From Kiritimatiellia bacterium (GTDB lineage Bacteria; Verrucomicrobiota; Kiritimatiellia; UBA8416; JADHWI01), in assembly GCA_030744755.1 (NCBI GenBank), contig JASLPY010000042.1, positions 1 to 43,863 of the forward strand: DNA of 43,863 nucleotides. Reading direction: 5' to 3'. The notes under the pieces are model-generated. The model searched no databases, was not told where the DNA came from, and worked only from the letters and a program-made list of their open reading frames with translations. Both the position numbers and the translations under genes were made by a program. Of the stretch, positions 24,785 through 33,316 are shown piece by piece. The first letter of the stretch is position 1. Every line of letters starts with the position of its first letter.

Positions 24785-25867
24785 ATGAGCAAAACATACA
24801 ATATTGCTGTCATAGGTGGAGACGGAACGGGACCAGAGGTGGCACAGGAAGCGGTAAAAGTACTGCTGGCAGCTGCCGCAAAACATGATTTCTCCCTGGA
24901 ATTCACAGATTTCGACTTCGGTGGCGAGCGCTACCTGGAAACAGGTGAAGCGCTTCCCGACTCCGCGTCAGACGAGATGCGCACATTTGATTCGATACTG
25001 CTTGGCGCAATAGGCCATCCCGACGTAAAGCCCGGCATCCTGGAAAAGGGCATTCTGCTTCGCCTGCGTTTCGAGCTGGACCAATACATCAACCTGCGTC
25101 CCGTGAAACTCTTTCCCGGTGTTGAAACGCCTATAAAGGACAAGGGGCCAGCGGAAATCGACTACGTGGTGGTTCGCGAGAACAGCGGCGGTCTCTACAC
25201 AGGTACAGGCGGGTTTTCCATGAAGGGAACCGAGCACGAGGTCGCGGTACAGAGTATGGTCTACACGTATCACCAGGTGGCCCGCTGCCTGAAATATGCG
25301 TACGAGTATGCGGCCAAACGCGGCAAGAAGTCTCGCGGCGTGGGCAGCGAGAACACGCTCGGCCTTTGCGGTAAGACCAACGTGCTCACCTATGCTTACG
25401 ACCTCTGGGAACGCGTCTTCATTCAAATGGGCGAAAAAGAGTACCCGGACATCCGTCGTGACTACTACCATGTTGATGCCACGTGCATGTGGATGGTCAA
25501 GAATCCTGAGTGGTTCGACGTCCTCGTGACGGGCAACATGTTCGGTGACATTATCACCGACCTCGGAGCCATGACACAGGGCGGCATGGGTATAGCCGCG
25601 GGCGGCAACATCAATCCCGACGGCGTCAGCATGTTTGAGCCGATCGGCGGATCAGCGCCCAAGTACACCGGCCAGAACGTCATCAACCCGCTGGCGGCAA
25701 TCTGCGCGGGAGCGATGATGCTCGACACCCTTGGAGAAACTGAGGCAGCGGCAGCCATAGAAACTGCCGTGGCCGACGTCACGGGGACAAAACTCGAAGG
25801 CATGGCAGCCGGCAGAATGGGATATGGAACAACGGAGGTCGGAGACCTGGTAGCAGACCATTTTTAG
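24785..25867 (+). CDS. leuB: 3-isopropylmalate dehydrogenase (LeuB-like)
   Basis: A 360-residue decarboxylating dehydrogenase of the isocitrate/isopropylmalate family. AVIGGDGTGPEV is the N-terminal signature. LRLRFELDQYINLRPVKLF supplies substrate-binding arginines. VRENSGGLYTG is the conserved strand, and NMFGDIITDLGAMTQGGMGIAAGGNI is the family fingerprint with metal-binding Asp residues. FEPIGGSAP replaces the more common EPVHGSAP, so a related substrate such as tartrate or malate cannot be excluded. The upstream ATG at 24662 lies inside pdxB; ATG 24785 begins the conserved domain. Leucine biosynthesis is the most likely role, beside asd. Confidence 0.85.
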   Translation: MSKTYNIAVIGGDGTGPEVAQEAVKVLLAAAAKHDFSLEFTDFDFGGERYLETGEALPDSASDEMRTFDSILLGAIGHPDVKPGILEKGILLRLRFELDQYINLRPVKLFPGVETPIKDKGPAEIDYVVVRENSGGLYTGTGGFSMKGTEHEVAVQSMVYTYHQVARCLKYAYEYAAKRGKKSRGVGSENTLGLCGKTNVLTYAYDLWERVFIQMGEKEYPDIRRDYYHVDATCMWMVKNPEWFDVLVTGNMFGDIITDLGAMTQGGMGIAAGGNINPDGVSMFEPIGGSAPKYTGQNVINPLAAICAGAMMLDTLGETEAAAAIETAVADVTGTKLEGMAAGRMGYGTTEVGDLVADHF

Positions 25868-25874
25868 AGCATTC

Positions 25875-25891
25875 AAGCGGTGTGGCCGCTT
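25875..25891 (+). other. Hairpin between leuB and asd
   Basis: AAGCGG-TGTGG-CCGCTT is a perfect 6-base stem just after the leuB stop, without a following T-run. It could pause transcription or protect the leuB end. No function is shown. Confidence 0.35.
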
Positions 25892-25927
25892 CAGGCGGCG
25901 ACTCCCACAACCCGGCAGAGATTTGTA

Positions 25928-26941
25928 ATGAGCGAATATAGCGTTGGTATAGTTGGTATAGGCGCGGTTGGCACCGAGATGGTCAGGGTTCTCCGGGAAC
26001 GCAAGTTCCCCATCCGCGAACTCAGGGTAATGGCGCGTTCGGAGCGTGACGAAGAAGTGGCCGGAGAAACCGTCCACGTTGTTCCGGCCGAACCGGATGC
26101 TTTCGACGGGCTTGACTTCGCGTTCTTCGCAGGAACTGAAGGCTCCAAGGGCGCATCACAGGTATTGGGCTGGGAAGCCGTAAAGCGCGGTGTCAAAGTC
26201 GTAGACAACGGCGACGACTTCCGCATGGACGACCGGGTACCACTGGTCATTCCCGAGATCAATCCCGAGGCCCTTGACAGTCACCAGGGATTCATAGCCA
26301 ACCCTAACTGCAGCACGATCATCGCACTTATGGCGCTAGGTCCGTTGCACAGGGCTGCCGGTATCAGGCGTTTTGTTGCCTCTACCTACCAGGCCGTGTC
26401 GGGAACCGGACGCTCGGCAATTGCCGAGCTCGAGAGCCAGGTAAGGAGTTACGTGGCGGGAGAGAAGCCGCCGGTCGACACCTATGCGCACCAGATCGCA
26501 TTCAACGTGTTACCGGAAATCGGCAGCCAGAAACCACAGCTTCCGGGTTACACCAGCGAGGAAGCCAAGATGCTCTTCGAAACAAGGAAAGTCCTGGGCA
26601 GCGACAGCATTAAGGTTTCCACCACTTGTGTACGGGTTCCCGTGTTCAATGGGCACTCGGAGGCTATCAACGTGGAATTCGACCGTCCGGTAAGTCCGGA
26701 AGAGGCACGCGAGATCCTGTCGGCTGCACCGGGAGTAAAAGTAGTCGACAATCCCGGCGATCACCTCTACCCGCTACCAATCGATGTCAGCGGCACGGAT
26801 GACGTGTCCGTCGGAAGGATTCGCCCCGACGACAGCACCGAGAACGGTCTGGCGCTGTTCGTGGCCGGAGACAACATCCGCAAGGGCGCGGCACTAAACG
26901 CCGTCCAGATCGCCGAAGAAATGATCAGGCGCGGCTGCTAG
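25928..26941 (+). CDS. asd: Aspartate-semialdehyde dehydrogenase
   Basis: A 337-residue enzyme. GIVGIGAVGTEMVRVL is the NADP-binding start (GxVGxxG type). NPNCSTI carries the catalytic Cys near residue 130. YQAVSGTGRSAIAEL, HQIAFNVLPEIG and STTCVRVPVFNGHSEAINVEF (His acid/base) are the standard family segments. It reduces aspartyl phosphate to the semialdehyde for lysine/diaminopimelate, threonine and methionine synthesis. The open frame begins at 25880, but ATG 25928 starts the cofactor motif. It follows leuB on the same strand. Confidence 0.94.
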   Translation: MSEYSVGIVGIGAVGTEMVRVLRERKFPIRELRVMARSERDEEVAGETVHVVPAEPDAFDGLDFAFFAGTEGSKGASQVLGWEAVKRGVKVVDNGDDFRMDDRVPLVIPEINPEALDSHQGFIANPNCSTIIALMALGPLHRAAGIRRFVASTYQAVSGTGRSAIAELESQVRSYVAGEKPPVDTYAHQIAFNVLPEIGSQKPQLPGYTSEEAKMLFETRKVLGSDSIKVSTTCVRVPVFNGHSEAINVEFDRPVSPEEAREILSAAPGVKVVDNPGDHLYPLPIDVSGTDDVSVGRIRPDDSTENGLALFVAGDNIRKGAALNAVQIAEEMIRRGC

Positions 26942-26951
26942 AGCATAGAAT

Positions 26952-27315
26952 CAACGTCCAACGTCCAACGCCCAACAACCAACATCCAAGTGGGAATGTA
27001 TGAGCTCTGGCACTCTCTTTCCACCCAACTTGGGCGGTTATATGCGGAATCTTCTGCAAATTCGCTCATGGGCTCGGAGATAACGCAGAAATCTACATCT
27101 GGAACCCAGAAAGAGAGATTAAGGAAAAAGATTAAGGCGAAAGATTAGGGTTTGCATGGCTGTCTCGTCCTTAATCTTTCGCCATAATCTTTGGCCCTAA
27201 TCTTCCCCTCTCTGACGCTCGGTCGCTCCTATGACTTTGGAATTATCGAAATTGCAGAACTTCTCGGACACAACCACTTGGGCGTTGGTTGTTGGGCGTT
27301 GGACGTTGGGCGTTG
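26952..27315. repeat. Element A copy 1: word-armed inverted repeat split by an insertion
   Basis: The left arm CAACGTCCAAC... leads into a 48-base core at 26986-27033, which begins CCAAGTGGGAATGTATGAGC and ends CACCCAACTTGG. The matching right arm (ACTTGGGCGTTGGTTGTTGG..., 27275-27315) does not follow directly but lies after about 240 inserted bases. Other cores: 36973-37020 in the same orientation and 39015-39062 inverted. Confidence 0.85.
27112..27213. repeat. Element D: inverted repeat of AAAGATTAAGG words, nested in element A
   Basis: The left arm (27112-27150) contains AAAAAGATTAAGGCGAAAGA. The right arm (27169-27213) contains the reverse complement CTTTCGCCATAATCTTTGG with small changes. 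The two arms, made of repeated AGATTAAGG words, surround about 18 bases. It lies wholly inside the insertion that splits element A copy 1. No ORF. Confidence 0.8.
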
Positions 27316-27321
27316 ATTCCC

Positions 27322-27507
27322 CTAAAATCCTTCTCCGGACAATCCCGGTATATACGGGCTGCCTTCCCAGGACTGGGGAGCGTTCCAGGGCATATCGGAA
27401 TCGGTGGTGGCGCAGCCTGCGGCAAACAGCGTCAAGCAGATCAGCAGGGCGCCAGTCAGCATTACTGCCTTTGCGCCGTATTCTTCATGGTTGCCCGGTC
27501 TGAACAT
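27322..27507 (-). CDS. Tiny lipoprotein, unknown
   Basis: A 61-residue protein. A signal LTGALLICLTLFAAGC with a lipobox at LFAAGC leads to a mature peptide of only about 30 residues, ATTDSDMPWNAPQSWEGSPYIPG. From ATG 27507 a GGAG lies upstream; an internal ATG at 27462 also has AAGG and begins the signal directly. The Pro/Trp-rich motif reminds me of other small PVC lipoproteins, but I cannot name a family. A strong hairpin terminator separates it from the upstream coiled-coil gene, so it is probably transcribed alone. Confidence 0.6.
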   Translation of the reverse strand: MFRPGNHEEYGAKAVMLTGALLICLTLFAAGCATTDSDMPWNAPQSWEGSPYIPGLSGEGF

Positions 27508-27536
27508 TTCCTGCTCCCCGCTGACTCCAGGTTGCG

Positions 27537-27564
27537 AAAAGGCGGCCTATATCAGCCGCCCTTT
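27537..27564 (-). terminator. Rho-independent terminator for the coiled-coil gene
   Basis: Read on the minus strand, AAAGGGCGGC-TGATATAG-GCCGCCTTTT forms a GGCGGC/GCCGCC stem followed by four T. It lies ~35 bases after the stop at 27597. Confidence 0.7.
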
Positions 27565-27596
27565 CACTTCTGAGAGTTACGCAGTTTCCGAAAAGC

Positions 27597-28733
27597 CTAG
27601 TAGAATATGATATCACCCTTCTTAATGGGCTCCTGCTGCCACTGGGTAAGAATATCCGCTACACCGAGGTTCTTGTCCCTCTTTATCTGGACAAGCCTCA
27701 CCTTGGTGACAAACGTATCGCTGCCATCGCCGCGCTTGACCATAAGCTCAACCTGCGGTAATGCACCGGATCTGTCATCACCGGTGAGCTCCTTTACGAA
27801 CTCTTCGCTAAGCTGGAGGATAACGAAGTTCCAGTCAGGATTGACCTGGGCAACTCTTCCCTTTTCGCCGGGGTCAACTGCCACGTAGTCCTGAACAACA
27901 TCTCGAATCTCCGAGCCGCGCCGGGCGATATTCTTCTTGTAGTCCTCAATAGTCTTCTCGAGTCTCTTTATGGCAACCGCCATGGTGGCCTTTTCTTCCT
28001 CGAGCACCTGGATATCATTTTCTTTCTGCCGGATCTCGTCCTTGAGCTCGCGAATCTGCTCTTCAAGCATTGCGATCTGGCCCTGCAGGTCGCTGATTCT
28101 CTGCTCGAGCTGGGCGATCTGGCTCAGCAGGCTAGTGATTCGCGCCATCTTCTCACGCGCCAGCTTCTTGTTGCTGTTAAGATCGTTGATCGTGGCAAGG
28201 AGTTCTTCGCGGAGTTCGCGCAACTGCTGACGGGTGTCGTTCAACAGGTTGTACTGGTTCTCGGCCTTGGCCAGAACGTCCTCAAGCAGGTCGTGCATCG
28301 TGCCGTCACCCGTGGTCATCGGATAGCCTGTCCGCGGGTCGCGGACCACCTTGCCTTCTACCTCGTCATACAGATAGTAGGTCATGAGCACGTCACGCCT
28401 CTTGTTCAGATCAAGAGTCGGGATGGGATTGCCATCAAGCTCCTGTTCCTCCAACTGGTAGGCATAGTTCTCCCAGAAAGCTGCCAGATCAGGAGTGTCG
28501 AGGACCTCGTCGGTCACTTCCGCGATATCTCTTTCAACATCCGGTGCTTCCGGAGCTGCGGATTCGACCTGCTCTGATTCAATAACCTTACCTATTTTTA
28601 TAAGGTATTCCTCAAGCATCTGCGTGCGTCCCTTGATCAGCTCCCTTTTCTGAAAGAGCAGGATGCCCAGAACAAGTGATGCAATGCTGAGCAAAAGAAG
28701 GAATATAACAAAGACTCTTAACGCTTTACCCAT
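27597..28733 (-). CDS. Membrane-anchored coiled-coil protein, unknown
   Basis: A 378-residue protein. One N-terminal transmembrane helix (VFVIFLLLLSIASLVLGILLF, about residues 7-27) precedes an extracytoplasmic region. A long coiled coil occupies about residues 170-275 (repeating LEQRISDLQGQIAMLEEQI and KDEIRQKENDIQVLEEEKAT). A C-terminal beta-rich part follows, containing GRVAQVNPDWNFVILQL and RLVQIKRDKNLGVADIL, a pattern seen in small barrel domains. ATG 28733 has GAGGAC upstream and begins the helix; an earlier in-frame ATG at 28823 does not. It is divergent from the TPR/ExbB locus and might share its envelope role, which is inference. Confidence 0.75.
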   Translation of the reverse strand: MGKALRVFVIFLLLLSIASLVLGILLFQKRELIKGRTQMLEEYLIKIGKVIESEQVESAAPEAPDVERDIAEVTDEVLDTPDLAAFWENYAYQLEEQELDGNPIPTLDLNKRRDVLMTYYLYDEVEGKVVRDPRTGYPMTTGDGTMHDLLEDVLAKAENQYNLLNDTRQQLRELREELLATINDLNSNKKLAREKMARITSLLSQIAQLEQRISDLQGQIAMLEEQIRELKDEIRQKENDIQVLEEEKATMAVAIKRLEKTIEDYKKNIARRGSEIRDVVQDYVAVDPGEKGRVAQVNPDWNFVILQLSEEFVKELTGDDRSGALPQVELMVKRGDGSDTFVTKVRLVQIKRDKNLGVADILTQWQQEPIKKGDIIFY

Positions 28734-29083
28734 GTTGTTGTCCTCAATGAATATGGCGCGGCCACGCCAAACCGTAGTTGTTAGCAACATCGGCACTTTG
28801 GCCCAAAAGTATTCCATTGTCAAACGAAAGTTCGAGATTGGGAATTCGCATTGCAGCGCGAATCCTTATCGTTGATGGTTGGCGGTTGATAGTTGATGAG
28901 AAAATCAGGAAAAGATGCATGGCTGATAGCTTCAGTTTCATGTGAAAACCGGGGTTCTTTGCAGATGTCACAGTTGCCAGCCTTCACACATGCTCACGCA
29001 CTCACCCACAGACTGCTCACTCGTTTTCTCCTATTAAATCGTCTCGGACAGACGTTCAGTTTATAGAGGGCCGCAGAAATAAG
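28734..29083. other. Divergent intergenic region with a single word-arm
   Basis: No gene is seen. GTTGATGGTTGGCGGTTGAT followed by AGTTGATG (28871-28898) resembles one arm of the word-armed inverted repeats, but no partner arm is present nearby; CATCAACCATCAACCAT at 43743-43759 has the complementary word. The promoter of the large TPR gene begins at the right edge. Confidence 0.45.
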
Positions 29084-29111
29084 TTGACGCTTTTCGAACG
29101 CTAACTATAGT
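29084..29111 (+). promoter_or_regulatory. Strong promoter for TPR/ExbB locus, apparently leaderless
   Basis: TTGACG (29084-29089) and TATAGT (29106-29111) are spaced by 16 bases, each 5 of 6 to consensus. The -10 ends seven bases before ATG 29119, and no Shine-Dalgarno lies between. The macrodomain gene has exactly the same seven-base gap. Confidence 0.6.
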
Positions 29112-29118
29112 GATTTAC

Positions 29119-32100
29119 ATGCATATAAATCTTCGAAACAAACTACTTCGGATCAGCGCTTCCATTGCAACCATTCTAGCGTTGATGGCTTTTTCCGCAA
29201 CCAATGCCCATGCCCAGGGCTCTTCCGACCCCAGGGCCAGGGCTATGCAGGAAGAAATCCGCTATATAAGGGGGCTGCAGCAGTGGGGCCTGATGGATTA
29301 CGCGGATATCGTCATTAACAGACTTAAGACGAAGTACCCTGAAATTGCCAACGAGATCAAGGTGATGGAGCTTCGGGGCCTTCTGTCGATCGGCGAGTTT
29401 GATAAGGTCAAATCAATAATCAAGAGAGAGCCGAATCAAAGGGGCGAAGGTGTCTGGGCAATGAAAACAGCCCTTGCCGACGGATACTATGCCTGGGGCA
29501 AGTATGCCGAGGCACAGGAGATATACGACGGATTCTTTGCCAAGTACAAAAGCGGACCGCCTGCCAGCCTTAACAAGTTCTACATTGAGGCCGCCTATAA
29601 ATACGCGCAGATGCTGCTGCTTATGGGAAACGAGTCCCAGGCCATAAACGCTTATGACCTTGTCCTGAAAGCCAAGCTGGACCGGCATATTGAACGCCAG
29701 GTGCTGTCGGAGATGGCCGAGGTCATGCTGAAGGTTGCAGAATCATCGCCGGCAAGGCGCCCTCAGCTTTTTGCGAGGGTCAAGAAAATCACCGACAAGA
29801 TTCTCTGGGTACAGGATCTCTGGTTCGGAAAGGCAATAGTCTATCTTGCACATATGAACATGATGCAGGGTGACCTGAAAGCCGCCAACGCGCTTATCGA
29901 AGACTACCAGCCCCAATTGAAGGGAATCCACGACACACTGGTGGAGCAATCCACGCCCGACGAGGATCTCACGCGCCTGAGCCCCATCGCCCAGTGCCGC
30001 TACCTTCTCGGCGTAATGCTGCACGACGAGGCAAAGAAGCTTCTTAAGAGCGGCGGATCGAGGGATAGAATCGTGGAACTGCTGGCCGGAAAAGAGACCG
30101 GAGGAAAGACCAAGAGCGGAAGGCCAAAACGCAGCGCCGGCGCCCTCCACCACTTCCTCAATGTTTTTATCCGCTTCCCCAGCACCCAGTGGGCTCCCCA
30201 GGCAGGTGTCCGCGCCCGGGAAATTGAAGAAACGCTCAAGAAGGAATTCGGGGCAAAGATCAAGACGAAAGTAACCGAAGAGCAGATGGACGAGGTGAGG
30301 CGTTACCAGTTCCAGCACGCCAGGTCCGAGTTCAACCAGCAGCAGTTTCAGAAGGCCGTCGACAGCTACGTAGATGTTCTCACCCTCTTCCCCGAAGGAG
30401 AAACATCCGTGGCGGCGATCAGTGAGCTTTGCCAGTCCTATGTTGAACTGGGCGAAGAACTCTTCGCAGACATGACGGCATCCTACCTGGCCGAGCGTTT
30501 CGCCGGAAACAAGGAACTGATGGTCAAGGGCGGTGACCAGGTACTGAAGCTTGCCATGTACTGCGGCGACCGCAACATGATGGATAAGAGGGACAAGTTC
30601 CATGACCTCTACTTTGAAAACTACAAGGATCATCCACGTGTCGCCGGTATGCTCTTCATGTTCGGAGACGAGCGCTTCAACCAGGAAGACTACGAGGGCG
30701 CCCTCAAGTATTTCGGCCAGATAACCGAAGAGTATCCTGACTCCCCTGCCGTACTGAACGCGGCAAGCAAGACGGCCTACTCCTATTCCAAAATGGAGAA
30801 CTACACCAACGAGGTGAAGTCGCTGAAGGCATTCATTACCATGCTTGAGAAAGAGGAGAACCCTGGTCACATGCTCATAAGCGCCAGGTTCAGGCTTGCA
30901 TATGCCTACAAGCAGCTCGGCCAGAAATTCCTGCCGTCCGCGTACAACCGGTACAGCGAGCTGATAAAGATGCTGCAGGACAAGACAAAGACCTACTACA
31001 GATCCAAGGACGAGCAGGAGGCAAACCTGAAGATCCTGGAGGGTGCGTTATTCTACAGGGCGTTGTGCATCTCGTCCCTGAAAACGCCTGAGGATAAGGT
31101 ACCCGCTTACCGGACCAAGGCCGTCGAGTCACTCAACGCCCTCGTTAAGGAGTTTCCCAAGTCGCAGTTCGCACCCTCCGCCCTCAGTCAGATAGGTACG
31201 CTTCACATGCTGCTCGAGCAACCGGAGGAAGCGGAAGAGGCCCTTGGGCGGCTTCAGAAGGAGTACGCGAAGAGCGAAGAGGCCAAGAATTCACTCTTCC
31301 TGCTGGGAAAGAGCCTTCTTGAGCTTGGCTATCGTAGAAAAGGCATCGAAGTATTCAAAAAGATGTTTGAAGGCAAAGGCCAATACTCCTCGGCCCAGCT
31401 TCTCACGACGGGCAAGGAACTTATCAAGGCGGAAGAATACGAGCTGGCCCTGCAGGCCTTCCAGCGCGTCTTGAAGATGGAAAAGAACCGAATTGCCCTG
31501 GAACCCGCAATGCTTGGGAGGGGGCAGGCGCTACTTGCTATGAACAAGGCAGCGGATGCGGTAAAGGTCCTTTCGGACATGCTCGGAAAGTATCCCAACA
31601 GCGGTTACACAGTGCCGGCCTGCCTGGCACTGAGCCAGGGTTATGCAGAACTCGGCATGATCGAGACCGACAACGACCAGCGCTACCTGTACTTCAACGA
31701 CGCCGTGAAGGCCATGAACCGGGCCAAGAAGTTCGAAAAGGATCCCGCCGGGCGTGAAAAGCTCAACATTGGCGTAGCCAGGATTTACACGAGAAAGGCG
31801 AAAGCGGAAGAAAAATTCGGAACGCCGGAAGCCGTCAGGGAGGCCAAGGGCTTTGCCGTTGCCACCTACCAGATCATCATTTCACTGGCAGACCCGAGGA
31901 ATCCAGCGGTTCGTGAGCATATTGGGACCTCCTACGTCGAATGCATACCCCTTATGATCGACATTGAGAAATATGCAGAGGCCAAGCAGGACGCCAAGAA
32001 GTACATAGAGCTTTACCCGCGCGGCAAGCACTTGAGCGACGTGCGCAAGATGCTTACGCGGGCCAACATCAAGATGTCTACGAGCGGCACTCCCGAAGTA

Positions 32101-32256
32101 GAAGAAGCCGAAAAACCAGCACCTCCGGCAGAAGAAAGCGTGCCACCTGAGACGGCAAAGCCGGCTGGTGCAGGAGAGGGAGAACCGAAAGCTGAACCCG
32201 AAACAGAAGATAACACAGCAAAAGAGCCGGCTGCGGCAGCCGGCACCAGCAGTTGA
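29119..32256 (+). CDS. Large secreted TPR protein (1045 residues)
   Basis: A signal peptide (LLRISASIATILALMAFSATNAHAQ) is followed by about 900 residues of TPR-like helices. These include YAEAQEIYDGFFAKYKSG, FNQQQFQKAVDSYVDVLTLFPEG, YEGALKYFGQITEEYPDS, PEEAEEALGRLQKEYAKSE and YELALQAFQRVLKMEKNR. A Pro/Glu/Ala-rich tail closes the protein. It resembles YbgF/BamD-type periplasmic TPR proteins in repeat style but is far larger. A GTG three codons earlier (29110) is possible; ATG 29119 fits the promoter as a leaderless start. It is the first gene of a collinear set continuing with a second TPR protein, ExbB, two ExbD and a TonB-like toroid protein. The TPRs may contact the periplasmic toroid, which is inference. 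Confidence 0.85.
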   Translation: MHINLRNKLLRISASIATILALMAFSATNAHAQGSSDPRARAMQEEIRYIRGLQQWGLMDYADIVINRLKTKYPEIANEIKVMELRGLLSIGEFDKVKSIIKREPNQRGEGVWAMKTALADGYYAWGKYAEAQEIYDGFFAKYKSGPPASLNKFYIEAAYKYAQMLLLMGNESQAINAYDLVLKAKLDRHIERQVLSEMAEVMLKVAESSPARRPQLFARVKKITDKILWVQDLWFGKAIVYLAHMNMMQGDLKAANALIEDYQPQLKGIHDTLVEQSTPDEDLTRLSPIAQCRYLLGVMLHDEAKKLLKSGGSRDRIVELLAGKETGGKTKSGRPKRSAGALHHFLNVFIRFPSTQWAPQAGVRAREIEETLKKEFGAKIKTKVTEEQMDEVRRYQFQHARSEFNQQQFQKAVDSYVDVLTLFPEGETSVAAISELCQSYVELGEELFADMTASYLAERFAGNKELMVKGGDQVLKLAMYCGDRNMMDKRDKFHDLYFENYKDHPRVAGMLFMFGDERFNQEDYEGALKYFGQITEEYPDSPAVLNAASKTAYSYSKMENYTNEVKSLKAFITMLEKEENPGHMLISARFRLAYAYKQLGQKFLPSAYNRYSELIKMLQDKTKTYYRSKDEQEANLKILEGALFYRALCISSLKTPEDKVPAYRTKAVESLNALVKEFPKSQFAPSALSQIGTLHMLLEQPEEAEEALGRLQKEYAKSEEAKNSLFLLGKSLLELGYRRKGIEVFKKMFEGKGQYSSAQLLTTGKELIKAEEYELALQAFQRVLKMEKNRIALEPAMLGRGQALLAMNKAADAVKVLSDMLGKYPNSGYTVPACLALSQGYAELGMIETDNDQRYLYFNDAVKAMNRAKKFEKDPAGREKLNIGVARIYTRKAKAEEKFGTPEAVREAKGFAVATYQIIISLADPRNPAVREHIGTSYVECIPLMIDIEKYAEAKQDAKKYIELYPRGKHLSDVRKMLTRANIKMSTSGTPEVEEAEKPAPPAEESVPPETAKPAGAGEGEPKAEPETEDNTAKEPAAAAGTSS

Positions 32257-32274
32257 TACCGTTCCAGGAGAACA

Positions 32275-33096
32275 ATGATGAGAAAAAGAACTACCGGACA
32301 CGCACTCGTATTGAAGACGGCAGCATACGCGCTGACTGCCCTTCTGATCGCATCGCAATGGGCAGCGGCTGTACAGGGCACAATTGTGACCACCGCAAGA
32401 GCCAGGCTCAAGGGTGAGATAAGATGGCTGGGTGCTTCGAGGGCCTATGAGATATCCGACGGGAACATTGGAAAGCAGGTTTCTCTGTCACAGGTTTCCC
32501 GCATTATCGTGCCGAAACCAGCCGACCTGGATAAAGCAGCCCAGATGGTAGCGGCCGGCCGGCATGCCCAGGCAGTGCCAGCCCTCAAGAGTATCATCGA
32601 AAAATACCAGATGCTGGAGTGGGACATACCTGCATCGCGATGGCTTGCGGAAGCCTATCTAAACCTCGGCAAGGTCTCCGAGGCAGAAGACATGTGCAAT
32701 AAGGTCTTCAGACAGAACCCCGCCGCAAAGACTTCCGGCGATCTTGCAGGTGTTTACTGGGACGTTCTTCTGAAAGCGGGCAAGCAGGCGAAACTCAACA
32801 TGGTCCTCAAGGACGCAATAAAAGAAGGCGGGCGCGAAGTTGCAGCCGTGGCGCAAGTAAAGAGAGCCGATATGGCCAAGGCAAAAGGAGACGTCAAGGA
32901 CGCCCTGATCGACGGTTACCTGAGAACGGCAATACTTTTCCGCGACGTCAAGTCGATCCAGCCCGAAGCCCTTTTCAAAGCAGGCCAGTGCTTGCAGCAG
33001 CTCGGACAGGCGTCTCACGCGGAGAAAATGCGAAAGAGACTGCTTGATCAATACCCGACGAGCAAATATGCAGCGCAGCTGCGTGCAGGAGGTTGA
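32275..33096 (+). CDS. Secreted TPR protein (273 residues)
   Basis: A signal peptide (TAAYALTALLIASQWAAAVQG) precedes a short beta-rich segment (GEIRWLGASRAYEISDG) of the kind that opens many secreted TPR proteins in this type of locus. About five TPR-like repeats then run to the end (AGRHAQAVPALKSIIEKYQ, LNLGKVSEAEDMCNKVFRQN, QPEALFKAGQCLQQLGQ). AGGAGA precedes the double ATG at 32275/32278. It lies 18 bases after the large TPR gene and 220 bases before exbB, so it belongs with the large TPR gene. Confidence 0.8.
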   Translation: MMRKRTTGHALVLKTAAYALTALLIASQWAAAVQGTIVTTARARLKGEIRWLGASRAYEISDGNIGKQVSLSQVSRIIVPKPADLDKAAQMVAAGRHAQAVPALKSIIEKYQMLEWDIPASRWLAEAYLNLGKVSEAEDMCNKVFRQNPAAKTSGDLAGVYWDVLLKAGKQAKLNMVLKDAIKEGGREVAAVAQVKRADMAKAKGDVKDALIDGYLRTAILFRDVKSIQPEALFKAGQCLQQLGQASHAEKMRKRLLDQYPTSKYAAQLRAGG

Positions 33097-33316
33097 TTTC
33101 CGGCTGTTTTGAAGGTCTGGCTGAAATAAAGTGACATTGTGTGTCTTTTTTGGGTTTTCAGACACCTTGAGATTGTGATACACGGTAGGGCTCTAATTGA
33201 TTAGCAGTGCGTTTAAATTTCATGTCACGCACAGAAAGCCGGGGTCGAGTAAGCGATCCCACACTGCGTGGCAGTGTCATCTCATATTGCGAGCATAAGA
33301 AGGGAGCAACACAACA

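Noticed and set aside
26952..27060. Regularly spaced CAACGCCCAAC words considered as a CRISPR array
   Set aside because: The words are about 10 bases, imperfect and contiguous, without 30-base spacers, and form inverted arms; no cas genes are present.
27215..27280. Translation YDFGIIEIAELLGHNHL resembling the end of a tyrosine recombinase (LLGH motif)
   Set aside because: Only about 17 residues match, no upstream Arg/His catalytic segments are present and the frame is blocked by element D, so chance cannot be excluded.
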